Shown piece by piece: positions 42,615 to 52,550 of a DNA stretch of 64,000 bases (position 1 is the stretch's first letter; each line of letters starts with the position of its first letter). Made by a program: the position numbers and the translations under genes. Origin of the DNA: Bacteroidota bacterium. GTDB taxonomy: Bacteria; Bacteroidota; Bacteroidia; Bacteroidales; F082. Below the pieces are notes generated by a model that was not told where the DNA came from, made no database searches, and saw only the letters and a program-made list of their open reading frames with translations. The DNA lies in the NCBI GenBank assembly GCA_016845175.1, contig JAERTD010000049.1, forward strand, positions 42,883-106,882. The letters are read 5' to 3'.

Positions 42615-44708
42615 CTATTGTATAAAAAGCAGGCATTGTTCAGTAACCTTATTTACCCCATCTAACTGCAAAATATAAAGACCAGCAGGTATTGAGGCGT
42701 TATTCCAGATGAACTCATAATCCCTTGTCTTGATTTTCTCAACTAAAACGCCTGAGAGGGTAAAAATATTCAATTGGTATTCTGTTGAAGCAAAAAGCTT
42801 ATTGTGCTCAATTTTAATGGTGCATTTCCCATGGGATGGATTGGGGTAGACTAATATATTGGCTTTAGTTGCCTGATTTATCTGATTTATTCTTATGCTG
42901 AAGTCATATTCAAAAGCGCCCATGTCAGGAGCCATGCCCAGTGGAACCGGAATGCTGTCATAGTCATGGCTAAGGCCTACATCGGTTCCGGCATCGATGG
43001 CAGGAGAAGTGGGCTGAAGATGAAAATCATAAGAGTTCAGGTCATTGAATTCCGGCTCGCCAAATACTGATGCACTATCCTGTGTGGATGCCAATTGATA
43101 GTTGCCCAGGTCAGAATAAGTAACCTCATCCCAAACCCAGATGCCAACAGATGGATTGTAATATAAGTTATTGCTTAGTTCGGTGGTGCCATCGCCAAAA
43201 GGACCGGCTTCTATGAAGGACTGATTTTCAGCATAAATAATATTGTTCTTTAGGATGCTGCCACTTGAAGTTCTTGATCTGATACTGGCATAGGTTGCAT
43301 CTCCATTATTATACAATACATTGTTATAAATTTCTAGGGGCTCGGAAGGGTAGGGCGTGTTGTGTTTGATGAAAATTCCATGACAATCATTGTCGTAAAT
43401 GAGGTTGTAGGCTATTATTCCAGTGGCTTCCCCGTTGCTGTCACCTGTTTCAAAATCTCCACCTGCTAAGGCTATTGCTCCAGGATAACCGATATTCCCT
43501 TCAATATAATCGGCCCTGCCATTTTTGATGATATTTCCTCTGATATGGAAATGGCCTTCATAGGCGTTGATGCCACGAAAGGCATAGGTGTCGATCACAT
43601 TGTTTTCGATATACACATCATGGACATCAGGCTTAATAGCTCCATGTTTTTCTTTAATGCCCATGCCTTTACCATGGACACTGTTAGCTGTTCCACTCCA
43701 TCCATAACCTGAGTGGGAAACTACATTGTTCCTAAAATAGATGCTGTGAATTTCAGAGGCTATGGCACCGTGTGCAGCAATAGTAATCCCTGCACCACAC
43801 CTGTCGATGCTGCAATTTTCTACGATAATATTGTGCATGACCACTTCCTCCAAAGGATACAGTTGAGGAGCAATACCTATGTCAAATACCTGAGAAATTG
43901 TACAATCCCTTATGAGGATATAACTCGATTCTCCATGAGGAGGTATGGCATCGCCGGCCCTGGTTGTGGTACCGAAGCCACCACCCAGATAAGAGGCCTT
44001 GATATGCTGAATAGTGATGTGATGGCAGGCATCGGGCAGGATGGCGGCATTATTGGAGTATTTGAAGGCCAGATCCTGTATGACAAGGTGTTCTTTGTTC
44101 TTCAAGAGAAAGCAACTGTGCAGGTGGGCTATTTCCACCCTACCATAAACCAAGGCAGGATTGCCTTGAGGGGCATATAGAATCACTCGTTCGGTGGCTT
44201 CTTCCCACCAAAATTCACCCTCTTCATCCAAATCCGACTCATATTCAACCCAGGAGCCCACATTCTCCTGACTTTCTTCTCCCATGAGCAAAAAACCAAC
44301 CGACCGCCATTGTATTTTGGGGAAGGAACCCACAGCAGTAGCCCATTTGTTTTGTCCCAATTGGTTCCAGTCGCTGGCACTATTCTTGGCAACTGAGCCT
44401 AAAAACAATGGCGCATCACCTTCTCCATAGGCTCCGTAGGTTATGGGGTTTCCTTCAACTCCTGAGGATGATACAATAAGTTGTTCTCTCCAGGATTCAT
44501 TGCGTTTGAAAAAGATGCTGTCTCCGGGTAGAAAAACGCTGCTGTTGACTTTGGATATGCTTTGCCAGGCCAAAGCAGCTGAGGTTCCCGCATAATCATC
44601 ATTGCCGTTGCTGGCATCCACAAAATAAGTGGTGGCTTGACTGTAATGGTTTGTCATCAATAGAAATACAATAGTTGTAAAGACTAGAATACCTCTATTA
44701 GTTATCAT
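42615..44708 (-). CDS. Secreted right-handed beta-helix protein with T9SS sorting domain
   Basis: This 697-aa protein has a signal peptide of about 25 residues and then TYFVDASNGNDDYAGTS, a start typical of surface beta-helix proteins. PbH1-type repeats occupy about residues 180-560 (for example IENNVIDTYAFRGINA). The final 75 residues form a type A sorting domain (YPNPSHGKCTIKIE...). Parallel beta-helices of this kind are often polysaccharide lyases or epimerases, but no catalytic set can be named here. It is secreted by the type IX system. The 439-bp region upstream contains tandem 22-bp repeats. Confidence 0.9.
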   Translation of the reverse strand: MITNRGILVFTTIVFLLMTNHYSQATTYFVDASNGNDDYAGTSAALAWQSISKVNSSVFLPGDSIFFKRNESWREQLIVSSSGVEGNPITYGAYGEGDAPLFLGSVAKNSASDWNQLGQNKWATAVGSFPKIQWRSVGFLLMGEESQENVGSWVEYESDLDEEGEFWWEEATERVILYAPQGNPALVYGRVEIAHLHSCFLLKNKEHLVIQDLAFKYSNNAAILPDACHHITIQHIKASYLGGGFGTTTRAGDAIPPHGESSYILIRDCTISQVFDIGIAPQLYPLEEVVMHNIIVENCSIDRCGAGITIAAHGAIASEIHSIYFRNNVVSHSGYGWSGTANSVHGKGMGIKEKHGAIKPDVHDVYIENNVIDTYAFRGINAYEGHFHIRGNIIKNGRADYIEGNIGYPGAIALAGGDFETGDSNGEATGIIAYNLIYDNDCHGIFIKHNTPYPSEPLEIYNNVLYNNGDATYASIRSRTSSGSILKNNIIYAENQSFIEAGPFGDGTTELSNNLYYNPSVGIWVWDEVTYSDLGNYQLASTQDSASVFGEPEFNDLNSYDFHLQPTSPAIDAGTDVGLSHDYDSIPVPLGMAPDMGAFEYDFSIRINQINQATKANILVYPNPSHGKCTIKIEHNKLFASTEYQLNIFTLSGVLVEKIKTRDYEFIWNNASIPAGLYILQLDGVNKVTEQCLLFIQ

Positions 44709-44878
44709 ATGTTATATTTTAGGTTTTGACACTCCTGATTTTATGACTGCAAGTTAAGTCACTTTTCTTAATCATTTGGATAATTGTTTCCTAATAGGGT
44801 AAGGATTTGTCAGCAATAAATTAATCAAAACAAACGGCTTTAGTCTCCAATTGTCTTTGATGTATTTTTGAACACTTT

Positions 44879-44988
44879 TTCATGTTTAGAACAAAAGCTC
44901 TTCATGTTTTGTATAAAAGTTCTTCATACTTTGTACAAATCTCCTTCATACTTTGTGCAAATGTCCTTCATACTTTTGGAAAAGCATA
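44879..44988. repeat. Five tandem 22-bp repeats with palindromic cores
   Basis: Five imperfect copies of a 22-bp unit run head to tail from 44879, 44901, 44923, 44945 and 44967. The unit begins TTCATACTTTGTACAAAT in its best copies. Each contains a near-palindromic core such as TTTGTACAAA or TTTGTGCAAA. They lie about 170-280 bp upstream of the beta-helix gene in a gene-free stretch of 439 bp (44709-45147), in which I see nothing else. The 22-bp period is close to two helical turns, as in arrays of protein-binding sites. Confidence 0.75.
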
Positions 44989-45147
44989 CGGGTGACTGTT
45001 GCCATTGTAATGGATAAAATAAGTCTTGTTGGATAGCTGGCGGGTTTTGCTTCCCTTAATCAATGCGCAACTTGCCGAGTGAGTATTCTCAGTCAGTATA
45101 TTATTTGTGAGATCTTTAAGCTTCTCAAGCTGAATTAAAAACCGTAA

Positions 45148-45531
45148 TTAAGCCTGCTTGAGCTTTCGTTGTCCCACCTTTGCCCCGATATATGATCCAA
45201 ATATGGATAATGCCAAACTAAACACCCAAAATAGGTATTCTTCTAATGTTGTCCAGGCAAGTGGATGAAAAACTGTACCCAGCCCAGCTACTGGGTTGCA
45301 AATAAAGGGTGTGTACCACAGACTTTTGGGATGTGCCTTGCTGATCACAAAACAAGCGATGGGGATGAATACTACGTAAAAAACCAATTCTATGATTTCG
45401 ACCACACTGGTGCCTGGGAATTGAACATACTCAAGTACAAAGGCAATTATGATTGATAAAACAAAAATAATCAGAGCCAGTACCCAGGATGGGATCTTAG
45501 CTAGGTAGGATTTTTTCGAATCATTTTCCAT
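45148..45531 (-). CDS. Small four-helix membrane protein
   Basis: This protein of about 127 residues starts MENDSKKSYLAKIPSWVLAL and has four hydrophobic helices. A conserved-looking HPKSLWYTPFICNPVAG loop lies in its middle. The ATG at 45531 is preferred over the one at 45570 because the additional residues (MRLCDNINPK) are not membrane-like and lie in a poorly conserved stretch. The family is unknown. The neighbouring 247 bp (45532-45778) show no gene. Confidence 0.7.
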   Translation of the reverse strand: MENDSKKSYLAKIPSWVLALIIFVLSIIIAFVLEYVQFPGTSVVEIIELVFYVVFIPIACFVISKAHPKSLWYTPFICNPVAGLGTVFHPLAWTTLEEYLFWVFSLALSIFGSYIGAKVGQRKLKQA

Positions 45532-45778
45532 TTTAATAGCTTTAGGGTTTATGTTATCACAGAGCCGCAAAGAAAGGTTGCTATAAGGCTTTAGGATTTT
45601 TAGATAGCAGGTTTCCAGATTCTTAGACTCAGCAATATGCGATTAATTATCAATTTAGTCAAGATCTGGTTATTGCCAAAGCCGTGCTGAAAGCTGTAGG
45701 ATAAGGAAAAAATCGGAGGGATAAATGATCAAGGAATTAAGAAGGGCTCGAGCTGCTTGCGATTGTAGTAGCTAGCTT

Positions 45779-46672
45779 TTACCCCAGTTCAAAGCTCGTT
45801 ATCCCATACACCTTATCATTTGCTATGTTAGGAACATCTCCATAATACATTCTTGCGCATTCAAAAGTATAGCTGGCTTTGTATTTTTTTACCAGATCAA
45901 CGGCGCCTGAATTGATAACCGGAATATCAAGATATACGGGTTCACCAATGGCCTCGTTCAAACAAGCCCTATATAAGGCTTCGGCAATGTCATCATGATC
46001 TGCAAATAGAGGCCCTATCTTATATCCGGAACCGGCTTTCCGAATGACTGCATAGCCCTTTAATGAATTGTTTTCTGAGAACTTGAAAGCCTTGCTATCA
46101 GGAATCCTGAGCCAGTTTTGCAAGAATGCCTTCCTGCTATGACCAAAACAGTGTTGGTCGTAATCCAGTATTTCTTCAAAATCTTTCCTCTCAACATTCG
46201 AAATGGCAGAACTCACAGACATATGTTGACCCATGCGCTCATGGCGTTCATCTCTGAAAGCAATGCTAAAGCCGCCTCTTTCATAAAAGGACTGCATGGC
46301 CACCACACCATCCATACCAATGGTGGCACCAGGTTTGAGTCTTGATAGGAGCAAATTCCTTCTTGCATACCAAAGTTTCTTACCAATGCCCTGGCTTCGG
46401 TAATCCGGATGAACAATGAATAAACCCATAAATCCAAATTCCCCGCCATAAGAAATAATGGCACCTCCGGCAATCATTTGATCGTCCAGGTAAAAACCAT
46501 AATATCCATCCGGGTCGGTTTCCCAAAACACCTCGAAATCATGCTTTCCTGGATTCCAACCTTCTTTTTCTGCCCAGTCGACCAGTGTTTTCACCCCATT
46601 TTTATTGAGCTTCTTTAATTCTAAATGATCCGGGTTTATCATCTGACCTGGTTTTATTGTTTCCTTTCCCAC
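45779..46672 (-). CDS. Two-domain GNAT acetyltransferase (YitH-like)
   Basis: This 297-aa protein has an N-terminal GNAT domain with LFIVHPDYRSQGIGKKLWYA (the acetyl-CoA loop) and a C-terminal part (about 165-297) matching the YitH/HsdE-type second domain (FKFSENNSLKGYAVIRKAG). The acceptor amine is unknown. It is 17 bp downstream of another GNAT gene, so both may be in a single transcript. It resembles the protein encoded at 32079 in layout, not in close sequence. Confidence 0.9.
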   Translation of the reverse strand: MGKETIKPGQMINPDHLELKKLNKNGVKTLVDWAEKEGWNPGKHDFEVFWETDPDGYYGFYLDDQMIAGGAIISYGGEFGFMGLFIVHPDYRSQGIGKKLWYARRNLLLSRLKPGATIGMDGVVAMQSFYERGGFSIAFRDERHERMGQHMSVSSAISNVERKDFEEILDYDQHCFGHSRKAFLQNWLRIPDSKAFKFSENNSLKGYAVIRKAGSGYKIGPLFADHDDIAEALYRACLNEAIGEPVYLDIPVINSGAVDLVKKYKASYTFECARMYYGDVPNIANDKVYGITSFELG

Positions 46673-46689
46673 TTGTTAATATCAGGCAA

Positions 46690-47133
46690 TTATAGCCTTT
46701 TCTTCAGATAAACCATGTCGATCAATTGTATGCCGTCTTCAAACATGGGATGGTCATAGTTATCGGTAAAGAAATTTTTAAGCCTGTGTGACGGTTCAAA
46801 TCCACAGCTTTTATAAAATGATAATATGGCCGGAGTATCACCTGTTCCCACAAGCATCGATCTGTAGTTGTTTTTGTAGTGTGCTGAGACAAAACTGATT
46901 AGAGATTTGGCATATCCTTTACCTTGGTATTTTTGATAGGTTGCTATGTTTTTTAGCTCACAGCTTTTATCGTCTATCCCTTTGACCACACAAATAGTCT
47001 TTAGGTCATTGTCAAAAAGTGCAAACATATCGCCACTTTCCAAATATTTGTCGATCATATCCTCCTGCTCATCAGCCAACAGCAACAAATCGAGGTATTG
47101 CTTCTTGTTAGTTTCGATTTTTTCTATTCTCAT
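46690..47133 (-). CDS. GNAT-family acetyltransferase
   Basis: This protein of about 147 residues begins [20 protein letters not shown] and shows the acetyl-CoA segment [36 protein letters not shown] follows near the C-terminus, as in YjgM-like acetyltransferases. I start at 47133 because this leaves a 7-bp gap after the upstream gene, whereas the longer frame would overlap it by 44 bp and adds a non-family segment. The substrate is unknown. Confidence 0.9.
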   Translation of the reverse strand: MRIEKIETNKKQYLDLLLLADEQEDMIDKYLESGDMFALFDNDLKTICVVKGIDDKSCELKNIATYQKYQGKGYAKSLISFVSAHYKNNYRSMLVGTGDTPAILSFYKSCGFEPSHRLKNFFTDNYDHPMFEDGIQLIDMVYLKKRL

Positions 47134-47140
47134 TACCCGT

Positions 47141-47914
47141 TTATCTTTCCAAAAAAGTTGGATTTTTATTTTCCAAAATATCAACGAATTTATGGCATTC
47201 CTGCTTGCAGTTTTCTAAAAAACTAATGTAAGCAAAGGTAAGTGCATTGTATACAGTGGCCCGATTACCCAATTCTATGATCAGTTCTTCATCGGCTCTA
47301 AATAAGCGAGTTGTTTTATAGAATGTTTCTTTCTCAATATTTCTGGTATGTCCTGGCAGATACTTAAAGTTGAAAACAAGAACTCCGGCATTAACCAAAT
47401 CATTCAAACCTCCTTCGTACCATACTTGTTGGTTATATAGCCTTTTAAAGGATTCTTCATATTTGATGATGGCATTTATTTTGGTTTCATCTTTTATCAA
47501 TCGCATGCCGCCGGAGTTTTTTAGCTGCGATAGGGTTCTGTCAGTTTGTTTAATGAAATCCGGAAATTTAATGCTTAAAATGAACTGAGCCATGAATGCA
47601 GGATCTGTTATACCTTCAGTCCCATAGTTGTAACAAAGCTGTTCAAGAGAATCCAGAATTTCTGTGCGTTTATTATTTAAAATCAGTGCTTGATCCAAAT
47701 TCACCAGATCAGTTTTTGCGTCTTCTATGAGTGATTGAATATATGCCTGTTCCATGCGGCGTTCAGATCTTTCCTGATTCCAGTTATTGATGGACAGTGC
47801 TATTAATATTCCAATGACCACAAGGGTGATTTCACCAATGGCGTAAATAAGGTATTGGCTGAATTTGTTTTCAGAAACTAATTTGTGTCTGATTTTTCTA
47901 AAGAATTTTATCAT
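47141..47914 (-). CDS. DUF6090 membrane protein
   Basis: This 257-aa protein begins [20 protein letters not shown] and has one clear membrane helix ([20 protein letters not shown]) followed by an extended helical, mostly extracytoplasmic domain. That start and helix are the hallmark of DUF6090, a family found almost only in Bacteroidota with no known function. It is co-directional with the GNAT genes, 7 bp before the first of them. Confidence 0.9.
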   Translation of the reverse strand: MIKFFRKIRHKLVSENKFSQYLIYAIGEITLVVIGILIALSINNWNQERSERRMEQAYIQSLIEDAKTDLVNLDQALILNNKRTEILDSLEQLCYNYGTEGITDPAFMAQFILSIKFPDFIKQTDRTLSQLKNSGGMRLIKDETKINAIIKYEESFKRLYNQQVWYEGGLNDLVNAGVLVFNFKYLPGHTRNIEKETFYKTTRLFRADEELIIELGNRATVYNALTFAYISFLENCKQECHKFVDILENKNPTFLER

Positions 47915-48006
47915 GGATTAAGGGTTCTGATAATGAAACATAAATAATAGCAAATGTTGCGTTTGTCATTTAATTTATATCCGTGATAGCCATTGAATTA
48001 TCCTGT

Positions 48007-48909
48007 CTACCATTCTCTTATACCATAGGCTTTAAATTCAAATCTTATGGCCTCCAGTATATTTTTAAGCATATCGATTACTGTGGCAACAAATATTGAA
48101 ACGATCAATTGATTTACATAAATTATTAAAGATGCTTTGGCGCTAATATTCAAAAATATCAATCCGGCAATAATGAGTACTACGAAAACAAACAAATCAA
48201 ACAAAAGAAAATTGAAAAAGCGTCGGGCTTGAGGTGAATTGAGTTGTAATAGTATATAATGCTCTTCCCAAAAAATTTGTATGTAATCCTCCAGGGATAA
48301 TCGCAAGGTGTAGTTGTTCAGTTTTTTTACGGATTGTCCTTTGTTGATCACTTGTATGTTTTCGATGATATGATCCCTGTCATATTTATCTAAGTCTTCT
48401 ATATTCAGAAACTCATCCGGGTTTGTTTGCATCGATGGTAACAGTATGTTGAATGTTTCCCTGATAATCATGAGGTCTTTATGCGTATACTGTGTTTGAT
48501 TATAAGTATTGTAAGTGATATAATCATCATCAATATCCTTTGTCAAGGTTTCCAGGTCCAGGGTGTTATTTTTCCGGAACTTGTTTTTTATGAATAAGAT
48601 ATAGGTGATTTTTCTGATGGCATTTATTTTCGCAGACAGCTGCTGCAATCGCTTCTTCCGTGCCACGATTTCTGATTTCTCTGCATATAGTTTTGAAAAA
48701 ATAAAGGTGATCAGTATGGCAGAGATAATGCCAATGGTTGAAATAATATTAGGTAGGGATATATAAACACCATCAAGATTAATGGGGTAATGCTTAAGCA
48801 ACTTGAGCATTTCCCAACTAACAAAAACCATTAAGGCATACCAAAGTAGGAGTAATGCAGGTTTTACGTAGTCATGATAGCGTTTAGAATGTAATATAGT
48901 CTGCCACAT
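48007..48909 (-). CDS. Hypothetical membrane protein
   Basis: This 300-aa protein has four hydrophobic helices: two near residues 17-37 and 50-70 and two near 230-275. A charged middle domain of about 150 residues (EKSEIVARKKRLQQL onward) is probably cytosolic. I do not recognise a family. It stands between the DUF6090 gene and a barrel-like gene, and the base composition around it is AT-richer than in the first half of the window. Confidence 0.75.
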   Translation of the reverse strand: MWQTILHSKRYHDYVKPALLLLWYALMVFVSWEMLKLLKHYPINLDGVYISLPNIISTIGIISAILITFIFSKLYAEKSEIVARKKRLQQLSAKINAIRKITYILFIKNKFRKNNTLDLETLTKDIDDDYITYNTYNQTQYTHKDLMIIRETFNILLPSMQTNPDEFLNIEDLDKYDRDHIIENIQVINKGQSVKKLNNYTLRLSLEDYIQIFWEEHYILLQLNSPQARRFFNFLLFDLFVFVVLIIAGLIFLNISAKASLIIYVNQLIVSIFVATVIDMLKNILEAIRFEFKAYGIREW

Positions 48910-49080
48910 GTTTTTTAATTTAAATGTTTACTGGATCTGGTTAGTGTTTTTATAATTACAGCTTAAGCTGAGTGCATGAAGCCCAAAGACGATGGTGCTC
49001 AACCAATCTTCCCGGAAGTATATATGATACAACCAAAATATAAAAATTACGCAATATGCACATAGTAAGCCAACTGGGTA

Positions 49081-50136
49081 TTATTGAATATTTAATATCA
49101 AACCAAGTTTTAAAGAATAAGAAAGCAGTTTATTGGGCACTATCATCAATGCAGGATTAAACTCAATATCTGAAGTGGCACTTAAAAAAAGCGATTCAGA
49201 GAGTTTAATATTTGCTCCTAAATCAAATGAAACTGTTTGATAATAAGGTATATAAAAATTCAATCCGTAAGCAATTCTTGGTCTGAATAGGCCCGTAGGA
49301 TACATATACTCAATCTGAAAAGGTATCTTGTAATAATTAAGTACCTCTTTTTCAAATTCGAGTTGCGAGAATAGCAGGCCTGTTCGAAAGTATAATTTCT
49401 CACTGTGTCTTGGCATCCATAGGTGACCAATTATACCCCCATGAAAATAGAATTTGTTATTCAATTCAGTAACATCCGAATACTTGATTGCTCCTCCAAT
49501 TAATTCTGGCAGGATTTTAAGAAGTGGAATTGTTTTTTCATAAATGATACATTGCTCTCCTTCGCAAACCGTATTGTGATAATCTTCTGCTAGTTTAATC
49601 AGGTTTTTGTGCTCCGGTTTTTTAATGTCATGAATACGTGGCTTGAATTCAGGAGCATCTTGCATATAAATACTTAGCAAGCCCATATGTTTTGTAGACT
49701 GATAATAAACTTGCTTATTGTCAATGTATTTAATGCCTTCCTCATAGGTAATTTCAGTCAACTTAAGATCTTCCTTGTCAATATAATAATGATCTCCAAG
49801 TTCATCCCGCATATAGTAAATATTGACCTTTCCTTTAATCAGGTATTCAAGAAATACCTGTTTGCTATTTACCTCTCGTGACACGAAATACTTACTGTCG
49901 ATAAACCTAAAGGCTTTAATATCATCCGGGGAGTATTTTTTGATGTTATGATCGGCATCCTTAAATTTACACAGGCTGCTCATTAATAAGTCGCTACGGT
50001 AATCCAGCTCTCCAAATAAAGTATCCCCATGGGTGCTGATGATATATCCGGGTCTATAATCCGTTTGTGCATTCAAAAATCCTGCTAAGACCAGCAATCC
50101 AAATAACAAGAGTCTCCTGAGGTTCATATTATTCAA
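49081..50136 (-). CDS. Secreted/outer-membrane protein with GDTLFGELDYR-type N-domain
   Basis: This 351-aa protein has a signal peptide of about 24 residues (ends NAQ). An N-terminal domain opens GYIISTHGDTLFGELDYRSD, a start common to many Bacteroidota envelope proteins. The C-terminal half consists of alternating strands like a small outer-membrane barrel (for example YPTGLFRPRIAYGLNFYIPY). The function is unknown. The downstream gene in transcription order is 48007; the upstream lipoprotein gene is 15 bp away. Confidence 0.75.
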   Translation of the reverse strand: MNNMNLRRLLLFGLLVLAGFLNAQTDYRPGYIISTHGDTLFGELDYRSDLLMSSLCKFKDADHNIKKYSPDDIKAFRFIDSKYFVSREVNSKQVFLEYLIKGKVNIYYMRDELGDHYYIDKEDLKLTEITYEEGIKYIDNKQVYYQSTKHMGLLSIYMQDAPEFKPRIHDIKKPEHKNLIKLAEDYHNTVCEGEQCIIYEKTIPLLKILPELIGGAIKYSDVTELNNKFYFHGGIIGHLWMPRHSEKLYFRTGLLFSQLEFEKEVLNYYKIPFQIEYMYPTGLFRPRIAYGLNFYIPYYQTVSFDLGANIKLSESLFLSATSDIEFNPALMIVPNKLLSYSLKLGLILNIQ

Positions 50137-50151
50137 TTGTTGTTTTATATT

Positions 50152-50742
50152 TTATTGCTTTGTTTTTTCTATCTCCAATTGCTCCATGTCATAATAACCA
50201 AGATAGGTTTTCTTGATTAGTGTTATATAATCGCAACGGAATTTCCATTCTAAGATGACTTTTATTTTGTCATTCTCCAATTCATATGAAAACTTAGGGT
50301 TTGAAGAACTGGAGTTGCAATGCGCATTTTTTCTAATGTCTTTATCACTTTGAGGAATCACTTCTTCCCAAAACTCCTGCCGTATCATTTGGCCATCCAT
50401 ATTTGGATAATTCGGGAACTGCTGATTCAATGAGTCATTTTGGATCTTATATAGGTTCTTGCGGAGACTTAAGGCCATCAGAGTATATTCTCCAAAGTAT
50501 GTGTAAGTGTTATCCCTGTACAGTTCATAACAGTTTAGGTCGACCTTTTGCAGATGCCTGTTCTCCATCCAGATCTGTAAGAATTGATCTACTGAAATCT
50601 CTAGACCCCTGCTTAGTTGCTGGCCTTCTTTTACTTTTTCAAAGCTGATTGATTTTCTACTGGTAGCACAATTCATGAATGCCATGCTAAGGAGTAGTAT
50701 GATTAACAGCTTGAGTATGGGTTTTAAAGCTTTGTTTTTCAT
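50152..50742 (-). CDS. Hypothetical lipoprotein
   Basis: This 196-aa protein has a signal region with lipobox MNC (SMAFMNCATSRKS). The body is hydrophilic with several aromatic strands (RDNTYTYFGEYTLMAL). No family is recognised. It lies 15 bp upstream of the barrel-like gene and may be exported with it. The 230 bp on its other side (50743-50972) contain nothing recognisable. Confidence 0.7.
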   Translation of the reverse strand: MKNKALKPILKLLIILLLSMAFMNCATSRKSISFEKVKEGQQLSRGLEISVDQFLQIWMENRHLQKVDLNCYELYRDNTYTYFGEYTLMALSLRKNLYKIQNDSLNQQFPNYPNMDGQMIRQEFWEEVIPQSDKDIRKNAHCNSSSSNPKFSYELENDKIKVILEWKFRCDYITLIKKTYLGYYDMEQLEIEKTKQ

Positions 50743-50972
50743 AGGTAAAAGGCAAGGTTCAGATGCATGAATAGTGCTGGTTTGAAGACAATAGTTTCGA
50801 AAATCACACGACTGAAAACCGACCTTAATTCTAATGGTTAGTTAGGATATAAATATACTAATTGTGGGTGGGGTAGAGGCAAAGAAAACTCAATAATTGC
50901 AGTGAAGGAATTATTTTTTATTAACAATACTGGAGGTTTGTTTTTTTGATTATTGCACAACTATACTTTCGA

Positions 50973-51341
50973 CTACAGCAAGGATTTGAATCCTCCATAA
51001 ATCATTCTGCTGGCATTAAAAATCAATTTCTCTGGATGGGTCAATGGGACGACTAAGGCTGTCATTCTTGGGTCTTCAGGAACTTTTTTATTGGCCAGAT
51101 CACGTACTTCCTTTGAAGGAAAAACAACCCAGCCAAAAACAACTTCCTCATCTTCTTTTACTTCGGCAACTTCCAGAAAAGATTTCGTGCCTTCTAAAGA
51201 TAAATCATCTCCTACATATTCGAAGTATGCTATGGCACCATACTCCTTCCAAATCTCAGCCACTTGTTCAGCTACCTTTTTGTAAGCATCCAGATCTTTT
51301 CTGGGAATGGGAAGTACGAATCCGTCTATATAGTTTTTCAT
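50973..51341 (-). CDS. DUF1428 protein (YbaA-like)
   Basis: This 122-aa protein matches the DUF1428/YbaA pattern closely. It starts MKNYIDGFVLPIPRKDLDAY, contains EEVVFGWVVFPSKEVRDLAN, and ends RMIYGGFKSLL. The fold is a ferredoxin-like alpha+beta dimer of unknown function. It is the last ordinary gene before the palindrome-separated region, whose first element lies about 90 bp upstream. Confidence 0.93.
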   Translation of the reverse strand: MKNYIDGFVLPIPRKDLDAYKKVAEQVAEIWKEYGAIAYFEYVGDDLSLEGTKSFLEVAEVKEDEEVVFGWVVFPSKEVRDLANKKVPEDPRMTALVVPLTHPEKLIFNASRMIYGGFKSLL

Positions 51342-51431
51342 ATTTGATGATTAGCTTATAAGTATGATAAGGCTTAATTGGCTCAAAATATGTTTCTGGT
51401 TTGCATTATCCATTTTTATTAATTCATTGTC

Positions 51432-51475
51432 TAAGAGCCTCACACCGCGTCATGAATTGTGTTTTTTGTTAGTGG
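51432..51475. repeat. Single arm of the palindromic intergenic repeat family
   Basis: CACACCGCGTCATGAATTGT followed by GTTTTTTGTTAGTGG ends 3 bp before the stop codon of the MDR gene. It matches the right-hand arm (GCGGCATG...ATTTTATGTTAGC) of the palindromes farther along, but no matching left-hand arm is visible. It looks like the outer boundary of the palindrome-separated region. Confidence 0.5.
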
Positions 51476-51478
51476 TGG

Positions 51479-52399
51479 TCATTTAATTTTAATCAATGAC
51501 TTACCCGTATTATTTCCACTCTCAAAATCTTTATGCGCTGCTTTAATGTCATCCATTGAATACTCTTTTGAGATTATTGGGTTGATATTATTTGTTTCAA
51601 TTAATTCTTTTAATTCAGTTAATAGAGCGTGGATTGGCTTCACATTTATTATTCTGAAAGCTTTTGAGAAGAATGATTGTATTATGAGTCTAAAGCTAAA
51701 CCCTGTGGTAGCATATTTGGCGTTTTTATTCCCTAATTTTTTAAGTGCAGATGCACTTAGGTTCCCGACAGTATCAAACACAATATCGAAGCTTGTTGAT
51801 ACATCTATAGAAGAATTATTATAATCAATGATATGGTCAACACCAATTTGACTAGCAAACTCAATATTCTTTTTGGAACAAGTGCCTGTTACTTCAGTTC
51901 CTAAGGCTTTCGAAAGCTGCACCGCAAAACTACCTACCCCTCCAGTACACCCATTGATAAATACCTTTTGGTTTTTTTGCAAATTACCATGAGTAATAAG
52001 AGCTAAATAAGTTGTTAAGCCAACTACGGGAACCACTGCGGATTCATACACATTTAAGTGATCAGGTTTTAATACACAATTCTTATTCTCAAGAATGATA
52101 TTGTCAGCATAAGCGCCGCCTTTCATTACATCAAGCATTCCAAAAACTATATCACCTTCTTTATAGGTCTTGTCCTTCGACTGAATGACCTTACCACAAA
52201 AATCGGCACCAGGTATTTTTGGGAATTTTTTTCCTGTGATAAACTTTAAATCACCCTTGCGAATTTTAATATCTATGGGGTTTATTGAGGTGGCAAATGC
52301 TTCAATTACTAGCTGACCATCCTTTATATCCGGCAGTTCGTAATTCTCCTGAACGAGTACATCAGGACCTCCATATTCATTAAATATTGTTCTTTTCAT
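51479..52399 (-). CDS. NAD(P)-dependent alcohol dehydrogenase-like (MDR superfamily)
   Basis: This protein of about 306 residues starts MKRTIFNEYGGPDVLVQENY, has the GroES-like domain with PKIPGADFCGKV, and the nucleotide site FINGCTGGVGSFAVQLSKAL. That is the zinc-free quinone-oxidoreductase type, like the gene at 2-1000. The additional 20 residues of a longer frame are translated from the 87-bp repeat and were dropped. It is the first unit of the palindrome-separated region, flanked by an arm on its 3' side and a full element on its 5' side. Confidence 0.9.
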   Translation of the reverse strand: MKRTIFNEYGGPDVLVQENYELPDIKDGQLVIEAFATSINPIDIKIRKGDLKFITGKKFPKIPGADFCGKVIQSKDKTYKEGDIVFGMLDVMKGGAYADNIILENKNCVLKPDHLNVYESAVVPVVGLTTYLALITHGNLQKNQKVFINGCTGGVGSFAVQLSKALGTEVTGTCSKKNIEFASQIGVDHIIDYNNSSIDVSTSFDIVFDTVGNLSASALKKLGNKNAKYATTGFSFRLIIQSFFSKAFRIINVKPIHALLTELKELIETNNINPIISKEYSMDDIKAAHKDFESGNNTGKSLIKIK

Positions 52400-52411
52400 T
52401 AATTTGTTTTT

Positions 52412-52498
52412 GCTCCTCATTGAATCACATGAACATTTTGAAATAGAGTTGCGGAGCAACGGTTCAGAATGTCAGCTTTTCGCTGAATGTGATTCAAC
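52412..52498. repeat. 87-bp dispersed repeat, copy A
   Basis: This stretch matches 63776-63862 at 85 of 87 positions in the same orientation. It contains a nested inverted repeat (TGAATCACAT at the left, ATGTGATTCA at the right) and two small hairpins (GTTGCGGAGCAAC and AGCTTTTCGCT). It lies between the MDR gene and a lipoprotein gene. Confidence 0.85.
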
Positions 52499-52547
52499 CA
52501 TCTGAATAAACGCCTGTTTTAATGGCGTATATTTTTTGTTGTGAACA
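52499..52547. repeat. Palindromic intergenic element next to the 87-bp repeat
   Basis: ATAAACGCC and GGCGTATAT form a stem, and the element ends TATTTTTTGTTGTG just before the stop codon of the lipoprotein gene. The right end is like that of the elements at 53041 and 63856. Together with the 87-bp repeat it fills the gap between the two genes. Confidence 0.5.
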
Positions 52548-52550
52548 GTA

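Noticed and set aside
44879..44988. CRISPR array
   Set aside because: The repeats are head to tail without spacers, only five imperfect copies exist, and there are no cas genes.
45571..45778. Gene remnant between the membrane protein and the YitH-like gene
   Set aside because: All frames are interrupted and no similarity to a known protein could be recognised.
52400..52459. 20-residue extension of the MDR protein at 51479
   Set aside because: It is translated from the 87-bp repeat, while MKRTIFNEYGG is the family start.
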